This document shows, piece by piece, positions 39,201-48,200 of a stretch of DNA of 64,000 nt. The first letter of the stretch is position 1; each line of letters starts with the position of its first letter. The stretch comes from Pseudeuparius sepicola. Taxonomy: Eukaryota; Arthropoda; Insecta; Coleoptera; Anthribidae. A program made the translations under genes and the position numbers. The notes beneath the pieces were generated by a model, which saw nothing but the letters and a program-made list of their open reading frames with translations, ran no database searches and was not told the DNA's origin. The stretch is from assembly GCA_963920635.1 (NCBI GenBank), contig OY987307.1, positions 16,259,735-16,323,734 of the forward strand, given 5' to 3'.

Positions 39201-42200
39201 GTTAAAAAATGAGTAATTAAAAGTTTGTATGACAGGGCTAAAGAGATTTGTTTTAAAAACACAAAATTTAAGGAGAAAATTAAACATATAAAACATGTTC
39301 TTGAGAAGAATAGTTATCCTATTGAATTTGTTGAGCAATTTTTCAGGATTGCCAACAAAATAACAATGCTAGAGAAATAAATCTGGTGGACTGACCAGTA
39401 AATTTAATTATTCCTTATATTCCTGGACAATCAAATAGGCTAAATAGGCAGAACAGTAATTAAAACCAAAAATACATTAAGGCCGATGCTAGTTAAGTTG
39501 AAACCATTTAATGAAAAAAATTGCATTTATAAAGTTTATTGTGCATGTGGAAAGTTCTATCTTAGGAAGACTTGTAGGCCCTTTAACGTTCATTTAAAAG
39601 AACATAAAAATATATCAGGCAAAATCAAATTTTATAGTCAAAAATATGTGAACACTCTTTTAATAATAATCATAGAATTTTGTGGGATAGGTCCCAACCA
39701 ATTCTTAAAGAAGTAGGAAATACGCAAAAAAATAAAGAATCTAGGAACTATGGACAACTGTGTTGCTGAATGTTCAGTGGAATTCAGTAAAATGTCATTG
39801 TAAGAGTTAGTAAGATAATTAGATAGAACACAGGGAACAATCCCGAGAAGTCGCTACGATAGGCATGACATTTATTATTCTGTCATGTCACTTTGATGTG
39901 ACATTATCTTTGAGAAAGGAGGAAGATTTATTCTCCGAAATCACAGAAAAAAAGTTGTTAGTTATTTTTTGAGTTAAAGTTCAGTTTCATTCATTTACTG
40001 TTAAGCTTTTATGAATTTTCCTGGGAACTTGAAAAAGTTGTCTTTTAATCAGTTTGGTTCAGGTTCTGTGGTAAAAACCTAATTAAAATAATTAATTGGA
40101 TCTGTTTGCACCACGAAGAAATTTCCAACAATATTGCTAGAAATGATGTTTAAATGAAATTTTGGATCAATTGCCTTATTTTTTTGTTGTTTTTTAACAC
40201 AATGGAAGAACGATCATTTGTGAAATTTTGTTGAAAGGAAAGATGTCTACATAATTGTCAACAATTTCCCATGGTTGCTGCAAATATATCTAATTGCATA
40301 AAAATAACATAAGATTTCATGCAAAGGAAATATAATTTTAGTCAGTAATAAATTGGGTAGTGTCAAGGTCATATTTTACTTACTTTTCGAAATTATGATT
40401 ATATGTTAAACTTTCGACATCTTCTATTATACAAATCTCCAAGTTTTTCATGTTTGTTTACCATCTATTGGCCACTAACGCTATTAAAAGTAGCTAAGTA
40501 ATGGATATTATGATCAACTATTTAAGAAATCATTACTGACCTATTGCCCAACTTCTTTTTGTTAATAATGTAAATTGTTACAATATGATTGTGAATAACA
40601 TAGTTTACATACCTTAGCGGTAGTTTCATTACAGCCTTTGTAGGCATCCACAATGGCGCACCGCACATCACACCGCACAGCGTATTCGAGCTTAGTATTT
40701 TCTGAAGCCTTGCACATCAGACACACGCTAGCTATTTTTAATATATCCACGAAAATTATCTTATTAGGGCTGTAAAAAGGCCGAGATTCATCAAATTTTC
40801 TCCTTTGCTTATTTATAGGGTGCACTGCCATTTTAAAATATTTTCGGAACACACGCCACATTTTTTTTTTAAATGAATTTAATAAAATGTGTTCTTCGTT
40901 AGATGATGATTATGATGAAGACGACAATGCAACGAACTCCATTTTATGTAGGTATGAATGAAATGAAACAAGACAGTTTAAACACGAGAATTAATATTCG
41001 AATAGGAGATGTGCGGTGCATCGATGTGGCCACCACAGGCCAGACTCTGTGCGAGGCTATAATAATAATAATAATAATTCTCACCCTCACAATTCTCCAA
41101 ACTAGGAGTACCCCAGAAGCAACCACATGCTTGTGCGGGGGAGGGGGGCAATTACTATTATTTTGTCTTCGTTGCCATTTGCGGCTAATAATCCCAGTGA
41201 GTGTAGGACAATTAGTAAATCACATGGATAAAGCTATTTGGTTCAGGAGATGTGCTGTCGAGGTGTGGTGCGTTGTTGTGTCCGCCGCTTCAGGCTATAA
41301 ACTCTGTTCAACGAATGTTCATACCTACGTCACAACTCCCGTCTTTGTCTGACTCGTGAATATACGACCGATTTCCACTGTATATTCATGAGTAAGACAA
41401 GGTCGGGAGTTGTAAAGTAGGTATGAACATTTGTTGAACAGAGTTCAGCTGACCTTGGCACTTGTGCGCTTTGGTCAATCTAACATAACCCTAGGCCTTA
41501 ATGAAAAGTTCCCTTCCTCAGTACATATAACTGCTCCACTAATAATACTAGATGTTAATAAAGTAAAATAAGCCTTTTTAACTTACTACAAAAGCCCTTT
41601 TCATAGAAGGATGTTTCACTAGCAGTTCTAGTTGTTTCTCCCCCTGAAAACCACGCACTTGTTTCACCAACCTCGTCAAGATCCAATGGTTCTTCCTTTA
41701 TATCTATTTCTTCGATAGGTTGGGTTCTCTTAGTCACTCTTGTTTCATTAGGAGCAGGCAAATATATTTGTTCGAAGTTTTCAGTTACCCGTTGCCCATG
41801 CTCTTTACAAGAATTGTCACCTGTCATATCTTCTATATTTTGGATATAAGAATTGTCATGATATATCTGTGACACATCCTCACAAGAATCGTCATCTACT
41901 GAATGAGCTTCTAACCAATTCGACTCAACCTCATGTTCAGTGATGTCTGAGCCCTGTGTGTCTTGTTTTCCCGCTTCGACGTTGGTGCTGCTGTTCAGTA
42001 AGGGCATGAAATTGAGAGGTGATTCGATATTTGAACTTCCAATAACTGACCTTTCCAAAGGTCTAAGAGATGGCACCGAATCTGTTAATTGTAATGGTGG
42101 CGGGTTTTTTTCTGTAACCTAAAATAGAGCATTTATGGTTCAGCGACATTAAGGATGAAATAAATTCAAAACAGATTTATTATAAAAAACATACAAGTAA

Positions 42201-45200
42201 TAAATTCGCTCAGTAGTCAGTTCTGCAAAGATAGTCAGATGGTTAACAAGGTAAACACTAGAGTATGCCAAATGTATATGAAACACAGTGAATTTCCTGC
42301 TAGTTGAGAGTAAGATATAAAGATATAAGTAAACAAATAATTATTGTCTAACAGAAAGATATTTCATTAATAAGACAATATTCAAACATTACAGAAATAC
42401 ACTTCTTGTTTGATTTGGGTGTAATGTCAATTTGTTATATGAAACAGGTAAAATTGAAGTAAAAATGAGCCCTCTTACTATCTTTTTTAAAGTGACGCAT
42501 CCATGTTGTAAAAAATCAAGTTCAGAAAACTCATTTGCTATCCTACACATACAGGGTGCTTCATCTTAAGTGCGAACACCCCCGTAAAATTTGTATTCAT
42601 CATCCAATTTTAGCAGTTTTTTTCTAAAAATAGGCCACAAAAAACTCTTTTTTTACGTTGGTGCAAAATTTCAGGTCTTAAGAGCTTATTCCTGGCCAAC
42701 AAAAATTTCCGAGCTCTTCTCTCTCTAAAAGTTCGAACAAGGCTAGATAGATACCAATTCAGTGAGGAAGGGGCAGTGGGGGCCGGCCACGTGGCCGGCG
42801 GTACACTCCCAGCGAGAAGCTTTTTACGTGCGGTTTCGCCGTACGTGTCATTTGCACCAATTATGTTGTAAGTGTAGTTTGCACCAATTAAATTACACTT
42901 TATTCATTTTTAAGATCAAAATAAAAAAAAAGTGTTACGTGAGATAGACAAACCGTTTTTAACGGCAAGAAGGTAACTGAACTGAATTTAATCGAATAAT
43001 CCCTTGAGGCTATCCCCCAACTTTCTTCTTTCAAACAGCATCTCCTCATTTTCTGAAATATAAAATGCTCTCTCAATTTTGCATTATTATTATCATATTT
43101 TTTTTAATTAAAGTAAAACGTTGTGTTTTCCTTTATTTAGAAATAAACCTGTTCAAATTAAAACAACATTGTCAAAGATACGGAAAATGCCTGTTAGTAG
43201 TAAAAATGCGGCATGGACTATATAATATAGCTATAGGAACCTTAATAAGCATTTACATTATTTTTAGTGGAGGCTTGTGGGCATTGATCTCCTTCGACGT
43301 TGTGGCTTAATGCACAGGAGGGCTACGTTGAAAAGAACACACTCTATGGTCAATTAAAAAATGGGTGGTTACCAAGGTGGATACCTAATTTCTGCATGGG
43401 CTTTTTTATTTTTGGTAGAAATTACTTTACTGCATAATTAATATAAAATGTGCATAAAACAATATTTGCCGTTTTTTAGGATGTTCATAACGCAAAACAG
43501 TGCATTTAATTTGTCGCATCCAAATATCCATTTGCTCTTGTACATATTTGTAGATAATTCCAAATCTGGAGTTGGTCTTCAAAGAGTTTTTATTTAAATT
43601 TTTTCTGCCAATGAAAGTCATAAAAAGTTCCCATTCAAAATGTCCTGCACACTATTTTTCATTTTGTTTACTTAGAACAGGCAAGGCACCGAGAGAAGTT
43701 TTGTAAGAACGCGGCGAAGCCTGCCACGCACTTAACTGGCTGGAACTGGGGCTCGAGAACCGAGAGCCCTCTCGAATGCTACAATCGCATATAGCGGAAG
43801 CAGCCGACTTAGCCCGATCTCGCCCTTTTCCTCGCGGAATGACTGCTTAAGTAGTACATAGTACAATATCGCGGCGGCAGGCGTTGCGGCAATTTAATTA
43901 GGAAGGAACAAGGAAGTTAAAATATACAATAATATAGCAGTCGCGGAACAAAATTATTTTTCCCATTTTCCAGTGGGGGCTCTAACCCCAGAACCCATAT
44001 GGACGAGCAGCCACTGATTATTTGTCGTGATTAAAAATATGATATTCGATGTATTTCGTAGTACATACGTGGTAATTTTACTTCCAGATAAAATATAACA
44101 TTATAACGTAAAAATATACATAAGTGTCTAGAGCAAACAAAATTATTTACATAGTTTACAAATTTTGCAGAATTGTAAGTTTTCGATTTTCTTCATTTTG
44201 TCTTTGATGGGTTGTTAATACCCTTTTCGCAAATTTAAGTGTGTAGTAAATACGAACTCGCGTATATAATGAAACCAAAATAGTCATGGGGAAAATTTGC
44301 ACCCGGATGTCGTATTTTACTGATCGGAATTCCTTTAGTAGGATAAAAGATAGAACCTAAGCCATCCTGATACGACAAGTCATTAAATTTTGATCTGCAA
44401 TTATCAATATTTTTATTTACAGCAAAGAAAAACACACCTGTGTCTGTGACATGTGGCTTCATATTATTCAACATAAATAATATTATTCATGTTACGGGGT
44501 TGCGATTAAATAAGATTAAAAAAAAAACTATACTTTATTTGAGACACGATTTAGGTACACTTAGGGCACTTAAAGAAAAAATGAATGGCAACCACCGTAA
44601 CAATAACAGATAAGAACAAGCAAAATTACTGTCTTGAGTCTGATGAATGAATAATATTTTTTAATTAGGTAGGTACATATTCCTAACATCCTAACATAGG
44701 TAGGTACATGTTAGGTATATACATACTTTTATGTAAAAACTAAGTAGGTAGTTACGGAGGTGAGAAAATGATTTTACAAAATAACAGGATATTGTATAGG
44801 TACCCCATAACGTTTTCTTTTGGTTCCCATTTCTTTCCAATCACGACACTATTTCCAACTAGCAACCACAAATAAAATAATATCGCTACATTCAGTAAAG
44901 TAAAAACATTTGCTTGCTTTTTATTTATACGCCCCAGTGTGCTCCGACTGTACCTGGGCGGAACCAATGCTTACTGCAACAGATGGCGGTATGTTACGGG
45001 AACGATTTTAGGCATTTTTAAAAAATCGCCCAGGCGTTAATAGTGGACGGATTATTCCGTTTTTTTTTTTAAATAAATTTGGAATTACATATTCTAGTGC
45101 AAGAATATACTTTTTTCTATTTTGGGGCAGAAATTAGAAAGTCCAAATTTTGAATATTTTTTTAGTTGCAAAACCAAAAAATTTACGAAAAGTTTTTATA

Positions 45201-48200
45201 TTCATGCACTAGACCATAGTTTTTTGCGTATCGTCACAAAATTTCAGTAATTTGTAATTGTAACTAACTTAGATACAGGTTTTTAAAAAAAGGTCTGCAA
45301 ATTGCTACCGGAAATGGCCTCTTAATCTCAATTTTCAAAGCCTACTTAGAATTTTTTTCTAGTAAAAAATTAAGAAAATCATTTAACGATTTTTTTTTAA
45401 ATCTGACACCCCAGGGTTAATCGGGACACTCTAAATCCCCCACATTACAAATTTTAACAAAAAATATACAGGGAGTTATATTCTACAGAGAACCAAAGTT
45501 GAGCAAAACGGAATCCGTTCAAAATGGTTGAATGATCAACAGGACCACTCAAAGTGTTGGTCTGCAAAGATTCAATTAAAAAATGTACAGCGTATTTTTC
45601 TGTGGGTCATCTGAAAATGCTGAATTTGTATGAAACTTTATATGGGCCAAGAATGCTTTGGAATTTTTGAAAAATATTAATAAACACAAGAGTTGGTAAT
45701 TTATTTTTTACAAATGCTAACCAACAAATAAAAAACAATAAATTACTGGACCCTTCTCCACAAAATCACCCTCTAGGATGATACATTTTCTGTGCGTTTC
45801 CTGTTGTGGCACACCAGCCGCCTTGACTCATATGGACTTACTGACTGGCAGGCTTCTGCATTTTTTTATAGTTAGTTCGTTTATAATGTCCGGGTGGTTT
45901 TGATATACTCGATTTTTAAAGTTTAAAAAATGAAGTATAAAGTTTAAAGTATAAAGTTTAAAAAATTCAGCATTTTGAGTTGGTACAGAGAACGCCTTGT
46001 ATATATTTTATTGGATCTTTGAACATCGACACTTTGAGTGGTCCTGTTCATCATCCAACTGTTTCGAAGTAATTCCATGGCACACTTAACTCGCCAGATG
46101 CCTTTAAAATTAATATTTTGCTCAACTTTGTTCAAATTTGGTATGTGGGGTTCTTGATGTGTCCTAATTAACGCCGTGGTCTCAGATATTAAATTAAAAA
46201 AATCGCTAAATAATTCTCTTAATTTTTTACTAGAAAAAAAAATTCATAGTAGGTCTTGAAAATTGAGATTATGACCTGAAATTTTGCACTAACGTAAAGA
46301 GTTTTTTTGTGGCCTATTTTTAGAAAAAAAAAAACGGCTAATATCGGATGAAGAATACAAATTTTACGGGGGTGATCGCACTTAAGATGAAACACCCTGT
46401 ATATTGTATATAGGATAATAAGAGGCACTACCTTCATGTGGCAAATTTTTTTTAGCCTGGCTTTCTTTTACTGAACAGGTTGAATCGATTTGGCTGGTTA
46501 CTTATATTTATTATCTAGCTTGGAAAGTAACCGAATAAGCGTTCTGTCTGACTCAGTTAACCGGTTATATTTTGACCCATTAATTGATTATCCAGTTGAC
46601 CGGTTATCCATTTATCCGGTTGATCTGGTTAATCGGCTGACCAGTTAATCGGTCAAAACCAGTTTTGTCTAATTTCTGACGGGGGTTTTCGTCAGTGTAA
46701 ATAATCGGTTAACCAGTTTTCGTTGACAGCCCTACTTTTAATTAGTAACTACCCATAATAATATGTCTTTTTCTAAAGAAAATTATTCTAACACTATAAA
46801 CTTCTGTTACCTATGTTTGTTGCAAAATTTATTTACATTAGATTTTACAGTATTAGACTCATGCCAAATTAATAATAAATTAAAATCTCATCAAACTATT
46901 TTAAGTATCTAACAACAATTCTGGACTGGAATTGCTGAATGTGAAATGAAACACCACGGTAATTATTTGTTGCGTAAAATTCCAGAATTTTTTATTAGAT
47001 CCTTAAAATAGTTTGATGATATTTTAATTTATTATTTTGGTATCAATCTAGTACTGCGGACGCATTTAAAAGATAGTTTCGGTCTGAGAAGCAAAGGGGG
47101 CCTGTGGCAGGAGTTAGAATCTCATAAACAAGGAGAGCACATGTGGCTAGCACACGATGGCAGACATCGGGGCGGACCCTAGGCATGCAGCGTTGCCACG
47201 CACTCAGATACAACACCGGTTACCACATATTTTTAAGAGTGCTGGAGATATCCGCTATAAAATAAACCACTCATCCGGCATTGCAGCAAATATACGGGTT
47301 CCGTTAATATTCAAATAGACTTTTGGAGAGGAAGGGGGACTGCATTCCTCGCATTCCTGCCAAAAGTATCACCTTACTGCGGCCCAGCTTTAAATAAATT
47401 TATATCCTAAATGCTAGATGGTACATCAACTTTGCAACAAACATAACAGAATTATAAAGTGTTAATATCATTTTGTTTTCAATAAGACATATTCTTATGG
47501 GTAGTTACTATTAAAAACTTAATAGAATGATAAAGCTAATGATATAAAACAGTTTTTATGAAGTTACAAGTTTTTAAAATTTTCTGTAATTTCATAAATA
47601 ATATTAAAAAATGGCAAAACTAAATCTTTTAGTAGAGCATTCAAATTTCGTGCACATAAGTTAAATTAGCGATATCTTTTTTAAAAGTCATTTTTAGCCC
47701 TTTCGGGACTGCGGCCACCTGAGGATCTGTGCCCAGTGGACCACAGCAGGAAGCGCATGCGTGTATGTACGGTTCCGGTCCTTAATTGCAAAACAGTCAT
47801 TACATAACAACAGATCTTTTCACAATATAAGTCATTTTTTGCATGCACCCACATGCAAATGAGCTTGTGTTCGAATTTATTGATGTATTTAAGTTCACAA
47901 GTAAGTTTTTTTTTACGAGAAGGACCAATCAACTAGATGCCATTACTAGAAAATCAGCCAATGACATTAATTGGAGGCATGACCAATGTAAAGTAGGCAG
48001 TCCAATGTATCCGTAGTCAACGCGTGTCCGTCCGGTTCCAGTCCTTTCTCATGCCTCCCTGCTTGCGTTTATAGTCGGTTCCGGTCCCACTGACCCAATT
48101 TTTATATGCGTGTTGGTCCGGGTCTGGTCCCGAAAGGGTTAACAGATAACGAAAGTCACATGACCACGTTTGAGTGGGTCATTTTTCATCTGTTTTAAAG

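Larger units (their letters stand above)
25626..41586 (-). other. 16-kb intron between exons 2 and 3
   Basis: Largest intron of the model. Contents: hairpin 26150-26335, CpG-rich dispersed repeats 26800-27200, the satellite array with a hAT insertion, repeats and a hairpin at 33-34 kb, an element at 34886-37199, retroelement debris at 37.7-39.7 kb, a putative first exon at 40613-40831 and a hairpin at 41297-41450. 32880-33190, 34100-34540 and 39720-40560 hold nothing I recognise. A lone CAGGGTG-type end is at about 34730-34744. Confidence 0.55.
42552..46399. mobile_element. CAGGGTG foldback of 3.85 kb, loaded with other sequence
   Basis: Left TA|CAGGGTGCTTCATCTTAAG and right CTTAAGATGAAACACCCTG|TA. 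Arm identity continues through AAAATTTGTATTCATC and GAAGAATACAAATTTT, and AGGCCACAAAAAACTC and GAGTTTTTTTGTGGCCT. The interior is heterogeneous: a CpG/GC-rich block (43680-43930), an unrecognised minus frame (44474-44235) and the F35-type element at 45327-46267. Confidence 0.75.

Noticed and set aside
40903..41352. 149-codon ORF on the plus strand
   Set aside because: Made of the AAT microsatellite and the I-like repeat; the minus strand carries the credible exon and repeat.
43065..43310. Possible membrane protein ORF (plus strand)
   Set aside because: Hydrophobic composition stems from AT-rich DNA inside the 42552-46399 element; no conserved motif or exon signals.
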